Below, one piece after another: positions 1 through 15,541 of a stretch of 64,000 nt of DNA. This DNA comes from Lepus europaeus. Lineage: Eukaryota; Chordata; Mammalia; Lagomorpha; Leporidae. The DNA is taken from assembly GCF_033115175.1 (NCBI RefSeq), contig NC_084836.1:71223297-71287296 (forward strand), given 5' to 3'. Every line of letters begins with the position of its first letter. The stretch's first letter is position 1. A program made the translations under genes and the position numbers. The notes under the pieces were generated by a model. It saw only the letters and a program-made list of their open reading frames with translations. It made no database searches and was not told the DNA's origin.

Positions 1-143
1 GCTGCCCTCCACTTTACAGGTGCATCAGCGGGAAGCTGAGTGGGAAGCAGAGCAGCCAGAACTCAAACCAGCACACTGATATGGGATGCTGGTGTCACAA
101 GTGGTGGCTTAACCCACTGTCTCTGTGCCACAACTCTGGCCCC
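1..143 (-). repeat. Older C-SINE, cut by window edge
   Basis: Head ends at CTGGCCCC; the tail lies outside the window. Confidence 0.8.
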
Positions 144-483
144 GGGAATCAGCCTTTGAACCAGGACTTCAGCATTATGGCTTGTCAAAGAAGCACATGA
201 AGGGACAGTGTGTGTGTGTTGTGGGGCAAGTATAATCCTCTTACATCTTCAACTGCTGCTGTGCTCAGGATTGGTTATCATTTCATCATGCAAGGCAGCT
301 GGCTGGGTGGTATAAATTCTCCTCAGAACCTCGGCCGAAGTCTGACACCAAACCTATGAAGCAAATATCCATATTATCTGGAGCTGAAGGCAAGGCCACC
401 TGTGCAGGAGGCAGAGTAAAGACCAGGAAGACCTGGGCAAGGTTTGCATTTCTGGAGGCCATGGTAGCAGAATCAGAAGTCTT

Positions 484-514
484 TTGGTTTTTGTTTTGTT
501 TTGTTTTTTAAATT

Positions 515-556
<42 letters not shown>

Positions 557-884
557 ACAGGCAGAGTTAGTGAGAGAGAGACAGAGAGTTATAGGCATAG
601 AAAGACAGACAGGTCTTCCTTTCGTTGGTTCACTCCCCTAATGGCCGCTACGGCCGGCGCTGTGCTGATCCAAAGCCAGGAGCCAGGTGCTTCCTCCCAG
701 TCTCCCTTGTGGGTGCAGGGACCCAAGCACTTGGGCCATCCTCTGCTGCCCTCCTGGGCCACAGCAGAGAGCTGGACTGGAAGAGGAGCAATCGGGACTA
801 GTACCCAGCGCCCCAACTGGAACTAGAACCCGGGGTGCCGGCGCTGCAGATGGAGGATTAGCCAAGTGAGCCACGGCACTGGCC
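484..884 (-). repeat. Young C-SINE
   Basis: TSD AGAATCAGAAGTCTT at 469-483 and 885-899. The poly-T side includes a long interrupted T run. It lies in ARF3 intron 1. Confidence 0.9.
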
Positions 885-1714
885 AGAATCAGAAGTCTTA
901 ACTATCCCACATTTCCAGGGCTGGTGAGATCTGACCTTATTAACTGGGCAGTTGTCCCTCCTGCCTCTGGGATCCTTGGGCATCTGTCTACCTGGGTGGG
1001 TAGTGGCAGGAAGGGCAGGGAGGATGGCTAGTGGGCGATTTGGCTGCGGTTGAGCCAGGCCTGCTCCCTAGGGTGTTAGGCCTGCGGGTCAGGGGCAGGG
1101 CTCATCTGAGGAACCTGCTGGGAATGCCACGCCTGTCTCATTAGTGGATGTCTGGGGAGGCCTTTGAAGATGAAACACTCATTGTTTCTGTTTTTTGGAG
1201 AAACTAGTACTTTGGTCTCCAGGGGCTGTTGATCTGACTTCTTTGCACTGGTCTGGAATTTGTTGCAAACTGAGTAGGGGAAAAAAAATACCAAAATACA
1301 AGCCCAAAGAAGTTTTTGAAAAAAACAAGCTCCTTCCAAACCCCCATGCTTCTGCTTGTGAGTAGATTCCCCCCATCCGCCTTTCGCATTCTTGGGTTTG
1401 GGTGCACTCTGTCGTGGCCCGTCCTTTCGCCTGCTGGGTGTGGAGTGAGTGTGCAGTCTCTGTAGAGAAAGCCAGCAGCTGGCATATGGTGATTGCTGAA
1501 TAAGCTGGCTGCTAACGCATGCCTCCTGCAGGCACAGAGGACTGGCTGGCATGGCTGATTCTGAAGCCCCATTTCACTATTGCTTCAAAGATGTACTTCA
1601 CGTGGCTCTTCTGGGCTACAAGGAAGGAAGAGTGAGTGAATGTGTGATTCTGTCTCTTGGAGGCAATGATTGGGGTGTGCAGACAGCCATTTTGTACCTT
1701 CACAGAGGTTCTTA

Positions 1715-2720
1715 GTGCCCCCCCCTTCCCTTTCAGCAAGTATTTGTGAAGTGCCTACTCCATACCAGGCATTCAGTCTCTGTGAGCTGCCAGTGAAGTT
1801 TGTGTAGACCCTAGAAGTCAGTTGTTACTCAACTACTATGTGCAAGGTTCTGATCTAGGTACTGGGGACACAGCAGTGAACAGCTTACACTGTAGTAGGA
1901 ATAGTAAAATAAGACAAGAAACAATATACAGTGTGCCAGGGTAAGTGGGCTGAAGAAAAGTATAGTGGGATAAATGAGATAGGGAGTGGGGTGTGTGTGT
2001 GATATAGGTCATCATGGAAAACCTCTTTGAGAGGTGATGTCGAAACATTGAAACAGATAGCTGAGGCCGGCGCCGCGGCTCACTAGGCTAATCCTCTGCT
2101 TTGCGGCGCCGGCACACCGGGTTCTAGTCCCGGTCGGGGCACCGATCCTGTCCCGGTTGCCCCTCTTCCAGGCCAGCTCTCTGCTGTGGCCAGGGAGTGC
2201 AGTGGAGGATGGCCCAAGTGCTTGGGCCCTGCACCCCATGGGAGACCAGGAGAAGCACCTGGCTCCTGGCTTCGGATCAGCGCGGTGCGTCGGCCGCAGC
2301 GCGCTACCGCGGCGGCCATTGGAGGGTGAACCAACGGCAAAGGAAGACCTTTCTCTCTGTCTCTCTCTCTCTGTCCACTCTGCCTGTCAAAAAAAAAAAA
2401 AAAAAAAAAAGAAACAGATAGCTGAAGGAGGTGAGGGCATACATAATCCATGAAAGTTATCTGGGAGAGGAGCACTCCAGGCAAGAACAAAAGCTTTGAG
2501 GCAGGACAGTGTTGGGGAACTGGCATGGAACAGGCAAAGGGGAGAGTGCCAGGAGATCCAACAAGAGAAGCAGGGGTGTGTGGAGCGTGTGAGGCCCTGT
2601 AGGCCGTGGCCATGGGCTGTGGGCCACACTGAGAAGGAGCTGTGAGGCCAGGAGCGGGGGTTTGAACAGAGCCATGTGACCTGATGTTGGTTTTAACATT
2701 TACCATCACTCTGGCTGCTC
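1715..2720. repeat. Ancient L2/MIR-era repeat split by a young SINE
   Basis: 1715-2064 and 2411-2720 are the two flanks of the SINE. Phrases such as GGTACTGGGGACACAGCAGTGAAC and CTTTGAGGCAGGA are widespread ancient mammalian repeat sequence. Confidence 0.45.
2065..2410 (+). repeat. Young C-SINE, full length
   Basis: TSD GAAACAGATAGCTGA at 2050-2064 and 2411-2425. Useful as a reference copy: tRNA-like head, CT run, TGTCA(A)n tail. Confidence 0.95.
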
Positions 2721-5679
<2,959 letters not shown>

Positions 5680-8376
5680 GAGCCAGGCAGCCCTGTCCAA
5701 TGACCCCATCAATCCCTGCCATACCTACTGTCTCCCTCCCCCAGCCCCACCCCTGCCTTCCCATTGCAAGTGTGGCCAGGGCCGTGGGTATCATGTCCGC
5801 ATGCCCAGCAAGAGCCTCGCCTCCCCTGCCCCCTTCCCTCTCCTTCAATCCCGCGTCCACTGACATGATCAGTCCCCAATTGCTGTCCTGATGATGAATC
5901 ATTCCAATTTACCGGATTTAAAACAAAAACAAGGTTGTTATGGTTTCATGGGATGGCCCCCGTCTCTCTCACCCTCTGGGTTTTGGGAGGTAGGGTGGAG
6001 TACTCTTTCCGTTTTCTTCGTTTGGCACTGGTTGCTGTGCTCTTGGCATCTGAGTCCTTTCCCTGTCCCCACAAGCCCCTCACCTCCTCCCTGTCTTCCT
6101 TTCCTTCGCCACCCTCTCCCTGCTCTACATGGGAATTGCACGGGCCTCTGTGTGTGCGTGCATGTGTGCGCCTGTATATACATGTATAGAGAGATATATA
6201 TGTGGGGATGGGGGAAGCAGGGAGGCGAGGGAGTGCAGCTCAGGGTTTGCAGCCAGGACGCTGCCCCCTGGAGCCTGTCACCTGCCCCTCAGGTGTAGGT
6301 GAGGTAGAGGGAAGATGGGAGGCAGGTTTTAGTCAGGCTGGACCACCCCGGCCTCGGGCTGGCTCCTCTGCTCTCTGCAGAGGTTATATTTTCCCGGGTA
6401 GGACAGATGCTGGATTCTTCGCCACCCCATCTTCCTTGTAGCTCGCTCCCTCTCCTCTGTTTAGGGTGTGTGAGTGTAGGGGGTGACGTTTATCTCCAGA
6501 TGACTCTTCCCAAGGAGATGCCATTCTGCCCTGCCCTGCTAGGGGGCAGGAGAGAGGAGGCCACTCCTGTGTCAGCCCAGAGTGTTCCATGGGTCCTCCC
6601 CACCGTTCTTAGCTCAGGAGCTTGAAGGGGACGTGGAGTAGGGAGGGCCTCAGGTGTCCCATCTTTTTCTCTTTTGCTAGGAGGAGGTGAGTCCAGGGTC
6701 AGCCCCGTCCCCACCTCCCAGCCCTGCTGACCTGGAGGGTCAGGTGGTGCACGTGGCCGTTGTGGGAAGCTCTGCTGGCCTTGCTCGGGCTCCCTGCGTG
6801 GGCTGCTGAGTGCTGCCAAGTAGGAACGACACAGCAGGCCTCCGTGTGGAGCCCTCTGTTCTCTAGCTCTCTTTTCCAAGTCCAGAATGTATTCAAGGAA
6901 AAGGGTTTTCGGCTGTTTCCTGGGCATTAGTCCATAACTGCTACCCCTTCCACCCAACAGCTTTCCCCTGTCCTTGATGCAGTTCTCGTAAATGGATGGA
7001 TCTCGGGCTTGGAGTGCAGGAAGTAGGACCTTAAAGTGGCTGTTGGTGCTGGTGGGCTGTTGGCGCCTTCAGTCAGAGCCTCTGCCTGTTATTACCTAGT
7101 TGTCCAGAAGCTGCTGCTACCACATCTCTGTCTACAGGAGGCAGGAGGTCTTGACTTGGGCAGTTCTTGTTAAGCTGTGGCTGTTCTGTGGGCTCCTGTG
7201 TGTGCTGGCTGCGCCCTGAGCTCTAAGACAGCTGTCTGTATAACCTTTTTCGCTAAGGTCGGGGCCCAGAGGCCCCCCCCCCCCCCCAGCAAAGCTAAAG
7301 GACCCCTTCCCAGAAGGGCTGCCTCAAGCCCCAGGTTTGGGGCCTGGCTGCCTGCCACCTTTTCTACAGCAAGCAGATCAGTCCCCAGTACCCCCCTCCA
7401 GACTGAACTGTGAGAGAGAGGGTCCAGGGTTGTCTCCCTCAGTGCCAGTTACTTAGCAAAGTGTTACCCAAGATGCAGCAGGTGTATACAGTTATCTTGT
7501 TGTCCAGGCCTGTGTGTGTGTGTGTGTAGCGTGTGGGATACTGGGGGGGTTATTTTATTTCAAAATGCTTTCACTCCTCTGACCACACAAATGCTTTCCT
7601 CTATATTTTGTCTTTGCCCTATTTCCTAAGATATTTTTTTTATCCCGTCCCGGTTGCCCCTCCTTCTCAGTGCCTCCCTTTGCCGTCGCAGCGCATTCAG
7701 TGTTGTTGCCTATTGTTCTTTTCTTCCTTGTTCCCTATTTATGCTTCTCCTCCCCTCCCTGTATCTTCATGGCCAGTGACGACTTTGCCTTTTCACCTCC
7801 TCACGCCCTCTCCATCCCTCTTTAATTAGATGCCTGTCCCAGACACATTGTCCTTACTTCAGGCCTCACCCCATGGTGTTTTTGGGGCTCCAGGGACCCA
7901 CGGAGGGCAAGGGTGTTAGGAAGCAGCCTTGGAGGCTGTCTCAGTTCTGCTCCTGGTCTGTCCAGCAGGAGGCAGTAGTGATTTGGTGATGTCCCTTGCC
8001 GCCTGGCCCTTGGCACAGGGTGGTCTTTTGTACATTCCCATTCACCAGACAGCTCTTTCAGGATTGGGTTTCATTCCTTTCTGCCCACTCCCTCTCTCGC
8101 TCTCTTCTGATGGGTTTAGTTTTATGCTTTCCCCTCATTCCAGCTTTCTTCTTCCCGGGGACTCCCCCACCCACCCACCCACCCACCCACTTGCCCAAGT
8201 TTGTGGTGTTACAGTGGTAACTGCAGTTCTGAACTGGTTTTTCTCTCTTTTTTTTCCTCTTCCTCTGGAATGTGGACTGTTTGTTTAATAACTCACGTTC
8301 GCTATCCTTGCTCAAAATGTGGGATAACGCGATGACTGTGACCCTGGTTGGAAATTAAACTCGTTTTATGCAGCTT
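5680..8376 (+). other. ARF3: ARF3 3' untranslated region
   Basis: This 2.7 kb runs from the stop codon to just past an ATTAAA at 8354. It has no C-SINE, although SINEs occur about every 700 bp elsewhere, which fits selection on an exon. It contains a C14 tract near 7276, a short (TG)n near 7506 and a (CCCA)n run near 8166. ARF3 is known to have long and short mRNAs; I saw no canonical AATAAA for the short form. The exact 3' end is inferred. Confidence 0.8.
8354..8359 (+). terminator. ARF3: ATTAAA polyadenylation signal, ARF3
   Basis: A common variant polyadenylation hexamer followed by a T-rich stretch. The SINE-free zone ends soon after it. Cleavage is expected about 15-20 bases downstream. 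Confidence 0.65.
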
Positions 8377-9394
8377 TGGAGCAGGCCTTCCTCCTTGGTG
8401 TGCAGCGGCTGTGGGACAGCGGCCCCATGGTGAGGGCAGTCCTGGTGGTGGTCCTTCTCTCCAGACTTCTGTCTCTGCAGAGGGGTAGCAGGCAGACGTG
8501 CCTGGGGCAGGGGCGGTGAGGGGAGGCTAGTAAAGGAGGAACCTAACCCGTCTCCACACAGCTTATTTCTTCCCCTTGTACCCCAGAGGGAGCACCCAGA
8601 GTGAAGCCTTTGTGACTTTTGTGCTCCTCTGGTTCCGAAGGGTTTAACTTTTCTAATTTTGAATGCAGTCCCCTTATCCATGGTTTGAGGTCCTGTTACC
8701 CATCGAGTTCTGGGCTTTGGCAGTGAGTAAGCATGAAGGCAAAACGGGCAGTGTAATGAATTCGACCCTCGGTACAATTCATGGCCCGCCTCAACTCTGT
8801 CTCCAGCACGTGGCTCCTTGCTGTCAGCATCCAGGCCTCTCCTCCGGAGATTGCACAGGTGTCTTGGGGCTAGACTTTCTCGTAAATCCTCTGTGCACCC
8901 ATCTCACTCCCACTCCTGCCCTGTTCCTCTCCTGCTGCTGTTGTCTGGCTGCAAGCAGAGAGTGGAAGGGATGGTGCGGCCTTGGTGTGGGTGTGGTCTG
9001 GGTGAGCCAGGCAGCCCTTCCCCACTCTCCCTTTCTCAGGCTCTGAGAACAGACATCTTTCCTGCCTGCTGTTGTGCGGAGGGGACAGGATTCAGGCACA
9101 TAAATTTGAGAGCCCCAAGCACCAGAACAAGATTTCAATTTTTATTCAGTGCTGCCTCCCCTGCCAATTTTTTTTTTTCCCTTCACTCCTTTTATTAATA
9201 AGTCATTATCCTCCAGGACAGAGCTTCTGTATGTATGTCACTCTCAACTACTCCAACCGGAATCCGCTTTGTCCAGCCCGTAGGTTCCAGTGTCACCCAC
9301 TCACCTTAAAAGCAGAGGGCACTTTCCTCCTCCTGGGCTTCTAAAAGCCCTGCTTCGTGACAGCTTCATTTGCATATTAATAAATAGACATTCG
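8377..9394. other. Intergenic sequence after ARF3
   Basis: No SINE and no recognisable gene. A T9 tract near 9171 and short CT-rich stretches only. Confidence 0.6.
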
Positions 9395-9766
9395 GATGAG
9401 TATTTGGCACAGTGGTTAAGGTACCGCTTCGGTTCAAGTTTTTATTATTCAGCCGGGACCAGAACCCGGCGCCCATATGGGATGCCGGTGCTGCAGGCGG
9501 AGGATTAACCAAGTGAGCCACAGCGCCGGCCCCCTCAGCTCCACTTCTAATTCCAGCTTCCTGCTAAGGAGCTCCCTTGGAAGCATCAGGTGATGGCTCA
9601 GGTGCTTGGGTCCCTGCCACCTCTGTGGGAGACCTGGATTAAATTCCTGGCTTCTGGCTTAGGTCTGGCCCAGCCCTGGCTGTTGTGGGCATTTGGGAAG
9701 TGAGCCAACAGATGGGACATCTGTCCTCTCTGTCTCTCAGCCTTTCAAGCAAATGAAAATAAGTAA
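9395..9766 (+). repeat. Older C-SINE with inserted SINE head
   Basis: Head 9395-9437 and body 9535-9766 are separated by a minus-strand head fragment at 9438-9534. Confidence 0.7.
9438..9534 (-). repeat. C-SINE head fragment
   Basis: Only the tRNA-like first 85 bases are present, ending GCGCCGGCCCC; the body is missing. Confidence 0.7.
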
Positions 9767-9817
9767 AACTTGAAAAAACTAAGACCTTCCAGAGCCACAA
9801 CCGCTCATCAGATAATG

Positions 9818-10058
9818 ACATTGGAGAGGCAGACATTTAGCGTAGCAGGTAAGATGCTGGTTAGGATGTGCATGGCCCACAGTGGAGTATTTGATAACCA
9901 GCTCCAGCTCCTGACTCGGTTCCTGCTGACGCAGACCCTGGGAGGCAACAAATGATGGCTCAAGGCTTTGGGTCCCTGCCACCTGAGTGGGAGACCCAGA
10001 TGGAGTTCTCAGCTTCCAGGCCTTGGCTTGGCCCACACACCCAGTTCTTGCTGTTACA
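9818..10058 (+). repeat. Older divergent C-SINE
   Basis: Recognisable middle GGGTCCCTGCCACCTGAGTG; the tail has decayed. Confidence 0.65.
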
Positions 10059-10059
10059 C

Positions 10060-10135
10060 AAAGTCAAAATCCTTAACTTTCTTCACAGCCCTTTGTGACC
10101 TGAACTCCTCCTCCTTCTCTTCTTTTTAAGAGTTA
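10060..10135 (+). repeat. L2-like fragment
   Basis: AAAGTCAAAATCCTTAAC ... CCCTTTGTGACCTGAACTCC, similar to an L2 segment. Confidence 0.3.
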
Positions 10136-10925
10136 TTATTTCTTTGAAAGAACAATAGAGAGATGCAGATACACATCTGCCCTCTTAAAAAAAAGTAATA
10201 GAAAATAATTAATTTAAAAACAGGATAATGATAATTGAGAGTGCTTCAGCTAAATGGCAGGCCCCGAGCACCTAGGAAGAAGATAGCCCATTCCTCTCTG
10301 TCCTCAGTATTAAGTTTAGGCTGCCAGGAAGGAGTAGAGGGGTGCCCTCTTGTGGCAGTTGCTTAGAGCTTTGAGCTTCTTTGGGGGAACCCGGGATGAA
10401 GAGACTCACCTGGGAGAGAAAGGCTTTGCAAAGCCAGTTTATAGGACGAACAGCAACCCGGTCTTCCGCAGAGAACCTAAGAAGATCAGTGGGAGGGCTT
10501 AGATCGGCCCAGGTGAGATGCAGGGCATAATTATTCCCTGCGTTTCTTTGTATGTCTGTGTTGAGGTCTAAGGGCTGAAGGCCCTGAGAACGCCCTTGCA
10601 CGCATCACTTCCAGTTCAGGCACCTCAATCGCTGAGAGAGCAGAAAGCAGACAACTCATTTTTAGTACCTTTTACATTTTTGGGCCCATGCTAAAAATGG
10701 GTCAGAGCACTGTGCTCGGGGAGGGGCCTAGGGTTCCATTTCTGGGATGCTCTGGAAACCTTGGGGTTCCAATCAGAGAATGGCAGTGTGGGAGGATACC
10801 TCTTCCTGTGCTGTTGCTAGCCCAGGGAGGCGTGTCTTCGGGTGGGCTGCTTTTCCAGCTCTGAAGGGGAATGAAGGCGGGAGGGCCAGATCCCAGCCCT
10901 GTTGTCTCACTTTAAATCTGTTTTT
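10136..10925. other. Intergenic, nothing recognised
   Basis: AT-rich piece near 10120-10230, then unique sequence with the CTCF-like motif at 10341. Confidence 0.5.
10341..10358 (-). promoter_or_regulatory. CTCF-like motif between ARF3 and FKBP11
   Basis: The minus strand reads CCACAAGAGGGCACC, one mismatch from the core consensus; it is in non-SINE sequence. Confidence 0.4.
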
Positions 10926-11227
10926 AAAATATTATTTATTTATTTGAAAGGGACAGTTACAGAGAGATCTTCCATCCGCTGCTTCACTCCCCAACTAGCC
11001 GCAAAAGCTGGAGCTGGGGCAGTCTGAAGCCGGGAGACAGGAGCTTCTTCCAGGTCTCCCACGTGGGTGCAGAGGCCCAGAGACTTTGGGTCATCTTCTG
11101 CTGCTTTCCTAGGCCATAGCAGAGAGCTGGATTGGAAGTGGAGCAGCTGGGACTCGAACCAGCGCCCATAAGGGATGCTGATGTCACAGGCAGAGGCTTG
11201 ACCTGCTATGCCACAGCACCAGCCCCT
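10926..11227 (-). repeat. Older C-SINE
   Basis: Complete from ATTTATTTGAAAG to CACCAGCCCC. Confidence 0.85.
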
Positions 11228-11430
11228 CCAGACTTCTTAATAAAGAAGGACACTGTGGGCCTTTGGTTACCGATAGGAGGTGGGAGTCTCTGCCTCTGCC
11301 TGATCTTGCAGTGATGAGATGATGCCTTCTTGGTTAGAACAGCAAAAGGGGAAAAGTGCAGGAGGGAGGTAACAGCTGCATTCCTGGGAGAAAGTACATG
11401 AGGTATGTACATACCTCAGAACATCTAGTC

Positions 11431-11693
11431 AGGCCAGCACTGTGGCGTGGTGGGTAAAGCTGCCATATGCAGTGCTGGGATCCCATATGGGCACCAGTTC
11501 AAGTCCTGGCTGCTCTGCTTCTGATCTAGCTCTCTGCTATAGCCTGGGATAGCAGTAGAAGATGGCCCAAGCCGTTGTGGCCATTTGGGGAATGAATCAT
11601 CAGATAGGAGATCTCTTTCTGTCTCTCTGTCTCTCTCTGCCTCTGCCTCTCTGCAACTCTGCCTTTCAAATAAATAAATAAATCTTTAAAAAA
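11431..11693 (+). repeat. Older C-SINE, internal deletion
   Basis: TSD ATCTAGTCAG at both ends; the segment between GATGGCCCAAG and CCATTTGGGG is deleted. Confidence 0.8.
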
Positions 11694-11811
11694 ATCTAGT
11701 CAGCAGGGTATGGGTGCCCTTGAAAATGTGGCATGACATTTTTTAGTCCAGATTTGCATATATAACTGTTAACTCCTAGGCTTTTTATTTATTAACTTGC
11801 TACAAATATAT

Positions 11812-12107
11812 TTTTAAAGACATTTATTTATTTGAAAGTCAAATTACACAGAGACTGAGGCAGAGAGAGGGAAATCTTCCGTCTGCTAGTTCACTCCTCA
11901 GATGGCCGCAACGGCTGGAATTGGGCTGATCTGATCTGAAGCCAGGAGCTTGCTCTGGGTCTCCCACGTGAGTACTGGAGCCCAAGGACTTGGGCCATCC
12001 TCTGCTGCTTTTTCCAGAAGTGGAGCAGCCGGGATTGAACTGGCGTCCATATGGGATGCCGACACTGCAGGTGGCGGCTTCACCTGCTACAACACAGCAC
12101 TGGCCCC
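11812..12107 (-). repeat. Older C-SINE
   Basis: Flanks ACAAATATATTT / ACAGATATATTT look like a decayed TSD. Confidence 0.8.
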
Positions 12108-12438
12108 ACAGATATATTTAAAACACAGAAAAAGCAGTAGCCTACTTCCTGTCTAGGACTTACTAGGCACAGAAACTTGATGAATGGATGGAGGAATAAA
12201 CATCATTGTCCTTAACCAAACTGAGCACGGCTGTGGGGTGGGCGGGGAGGGGACTTTGTGATTCTTGGAAGCCAGGTGGCTGTTGCCTTCAAAAACGCCT
12301 TTGAGCGTAGAGGCTTTTCTCCTTGTGCCTCCAGCCAGGGTTGAGGTCCCCTGCTCTTCCCTAAGGGTCTCACCTTCCTGTCTCAGCATCCTCCAAGGAA
12401 AAAGCTCCTTCCCCGGTCCCTCCTGGTCCATATGGGCT

Positions 12439-12456
12439 GGTGCTGCCCCCTGTGGG
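12439..12456 (-). promoter_or_regulatory. CTCF-like motif
   Basis: The minus strand reads CCACAGGGGGCAGCACC, in sequence outside any SINE. Confidence 0.4.
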
Positions 12457-12589
12457 TGGGCATTAGTTCTCTTAAATAGTTTTGTTCTTTATATTCCTGC
12501 TGCAGCCCACACCACCCTCCCCTTCAGGTTCCGAGCAAAGCCTCAGGCCTGGACAAGACAGTAACCTTCCACCTTTATGACACCATTCC

Positions 12590-12940
12590 GATCAGCTGAT
12601 GCATCAGTGTGTCGTGCCCTGTCCCCACTCTGCTCAGAAATTTCCAGTGTGTTCCCGCTGCCTTGGTCTGCCATTCAGAGCTCTCTCCAGCTCCCTCAAC
12701 TGTTTTGGCCAAATCCTATCTTTAACCAAATTGGTCCAATCATATTTTCCCTCTCCCTCACTTGTTTAAAAGCCCTCTCTAAGATCTAGTTCTAGTTTCA
12801 CTTCCTCCACGAAGCTGCCCCTGACCTGGAGGTTAGAACCACAAGCAGTTTTTCTTCCTCCTCCCTGCCACCCCGTCCTCAACTCTGGCTTCTTCAGCTC
12901 TGTCAGCACAGCTCATTCAATACCACCCACACATTCTCTT
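12590..12940 (+). repeat. L2-like fragment
   Basis: CACTTCCTCCACGAAGCTGC and neighbouring CT-rich sequence resemble L2. Confidence 0.4.
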
Positions 12941-12970
12941 GTTCATTCATCTAATTTAAAAATGATTTCT

Positions 12971-13291
12971 TCTTTTTTTTTGACAGGCAGAGTGGATAGT
13001 GAGAGAGAGAGAAAAAGGTCTTCCTTTTTGCCGTTGGTTCACCCTCCAATGGCCACTGCGGCCGGCGCATCATGCTGATCCGAAGGCAGGAGCCAGGTGC
13101 TTCTCCTGGTCTCCCATGGGGTGTAGGGCCCAAGCACTTGGGCCATCCTCCACTGCCTTCCTGGGCCATAGCAGAGAGCTGGCCTGGAAGAGGGGCAACT
13201 GGGATAGAATCCGGCGCCCCAACCGGGACTAGAACCCGGTGTGCTGGCGCCGCAAGGCGGAGGATTAGCCTGTTAAGTCACGGCGCCGGCC
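12971..13291 (-). repeat. Young C-SINE
   Basis: TSD TAAAAATGATTTCT at 12957-12970 and 13292-13305. Confidence 0.92.
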
Positions 13292-13462
13292 TAAAAATGA
13301 TTTCTGTAACCAAAGTCCTTTTTAATGTAAAAGATCCAAACAAATCCACAGAGTAACCTGTGGTGCGTGTTCACCCTACCCTTGTCATTCCTCTCCCAAA
13401 CCTCACCACCATCGGCTCTTACACGTACCTGAACACCTCAGAGGAGGGGTTCAAAAGTAAGT

Positions 13463-13884
13463 GGGCTCGAGGTCTGCATTGTGGTATAGCGGATTAAACT
13501 GCCACCTGCAGTGCTGGCATCCCAGATGGGCACTGCTCCACTTCCAATCCAGCTCCCTGTAATGTGCCTGGGAAAAGCAGCGGAAGATGGCCCAAGTGCT
13601 TGGGCCCCTGCACCCACGTGGGAGACCTGGATGAAGCTCCAGGATCTGGCTTAGCCCCACCCTGGTCATTGTGGTCATCTGGGGATTGAACCAGTGGATA
13701 GAAGCGCTCGCTCGCTCGCTCTCTCTCCCCTCTGCTGCTGCTGCTTCCTCCTCCTCCTCTCCCTTCCCCTACTTTCCCTTCCCTCCCTTCCCCTCCTCCT
13801 CCTCTGGTGGAAGATTCTCTCTCTCTCTCTCTCACTCTTTTCTCTAACTATCTTTCAAATAAATAAGTAAATATTTTTTTAAAA
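13463..13884 (+). repeat. Older C-SINE with expanded CT/CTC tract
   Basis: The CT-rich zone (13708-13850) has expanded into CGCT, CTC and TTCCC repeats. Confidence 0.8.
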
Positions 13885-14421
13885 AGCAGATTGGCTCATA
13901 TTACATGTATTGTTCTGCTACTTGCTTTATTAAGGGTATATGTATTTGTCTTAAAGATTTTCCATCTTATTATAGTTAGATTTTACAACTGTGACACGGG
14001 GACAGGGATTTCTGGAGTTCAGAAATAGCAGTGGTCACTCGCAGCTAAGGATCTCTCAGAACTAAAGAGGAGATGGTGTTTGTGCTTAGCCTGGAGGAAG
14101 CCTGACAGGTGGAAGAAGAGCCAGGGCAGAGATGGGGACACATCACACAGGTTCCTGGGCACCAGGTCACAGTCCAGGAACAGGAAGAGGATTCGGTTCA
14201 ACTCAGAAACAGTCAGCGTGTGTGTGCCAGACACCACACTAGCAGTGAGCCTATAGAAATGAAACACTGGAGCTTCCTATCTTTAAAAGGCTTTCAGTGC
14301 AATGGAATAAAGACAAGTTAGGAAAAAAAAAAAAAAAATAGGGCCGGATGACAAGAGCTTTGAGTTGGGATAACAAGGAGTCGGAATTGTGTTCCTTGGG
14401 TAGTGTGGGTCCATGGTAGGC
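13885..14421. other. Intergenic, nothing recognised
   Basis: Unique-looking sequence; A16 tract near 14323. Confidence 0.5.
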
Positions 14422-14610
14422 TATTTTTTTTTAAGCATTTTTATTTGAAAAGCAGAGTTATACAGAGAGAAAAAGAAAGAGATCTTCTATCTGGGCGCAC
14501 TGCAATGGCCAGAGCTGGGCCTGGCTGAAGTCAGGAACCTAGAGCTTCATCTGGGTCTCCCACATGGGTGGCAGGTGCTCAACCTGCTGTGCCACACAGT
14601 GCCAGCTCCC
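14422..14610 (-). repeat. Older C-SINE, middle deleted
   Basis: Jumps from GGGTCTCCCACATGGGTGG straight to the head. Confidence 0.75.
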
Positions 14611-14740
14611 ATGATAAGGCTGTTTAATGGGCAGATTATACAGCAGCAATATACAGAATGGTCAAAAGTATGGAAAGACTGGGAAGGAAGGGCTTGTTAC
14701 TTCAATAAGTTCATTTCTACCTCAGTTAAAAGGTTTCTGG

Positions 14741-15070
14741 GAGTTGGCGCTGTGGTATAGCAGGCTAGGCCATCACCTGCAATACCAGCATCCCATATGG
14801 GTGCTGGTTCGAGTCCCAGCTGCTGCTCTTCTGATCCAGCTCTCTGCTATGGCCTGGGAAAGCAGTAGAAGATGGCCCAAGTCCTTGGGCCCCTATACAC
14901 ATCTGGGAGACCCAGAAGAAGCTCCTGTCTCCTAGCTTCAGACTTGCCCAGCCCCAGCCAGTTGCAGCCATTTGGGGAGTGAACCAGTGGATGGAAGACT
15001 TCTCTCTGCCTCTGCCTCTCCCTCTCTCTAACTCCACCTTTCAAATAAATAAATCTTTTTCTTTTAAAGC
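14741..15070 (+). repeat. Older C-SINE
   Basis: TSD GGTTTCTGG on both sides. Confidence 0.85.
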
Positions 15071-15409
15071 GGTTTCTGGTGGGAGGCTCTCCAGTTACCA
15101 GGGACTTCCGTTTCTGTCTTTTTGCTTCACATCCTTACACACGGTTTCCGTCTTTGTGGTCACCTTGTGGTCTTTTAGTCACAGTTGCAGGTGCTAGAGC
15201 ATAACTCACCCATCTTCTACATTCCAGGCAGCAGCAGAGAGGAAGGGAAGGTGCACACAGTAACGCTTCCCCTAGCTAATTAACCCTTTAAAGAGCTTTC
15301 TTGGAGGGCCAAGATGATACTTTCAACATGTGTGTTTATGGCTTATTGGCCAAAATGTAGTCGATGGTCATATCTAGTTTGAGAGAGACATGGAAATGTA
15401 GTTTTGTGT

Positions 15410-15540
15410 TCGTTTATTTTTTAAAAATTGATATTATAATTTGCATACAGTGAAATGTGCAAATATTACATGTATAGCTTGATAGGTTCTAGCAAATGGA
15501 TACATCCGGGTAACTCACATCCCTCACAAGGTAGCATTCC
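15410..15540. mobile_element. Old L1-like fragment
   Basis: AT-rich sequence containing GTGAAATGTGCAAATATTAC, resembling decayed L1 untranslated sequence. Confidence 0.3.
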
Positions 15541-15541
15541 A

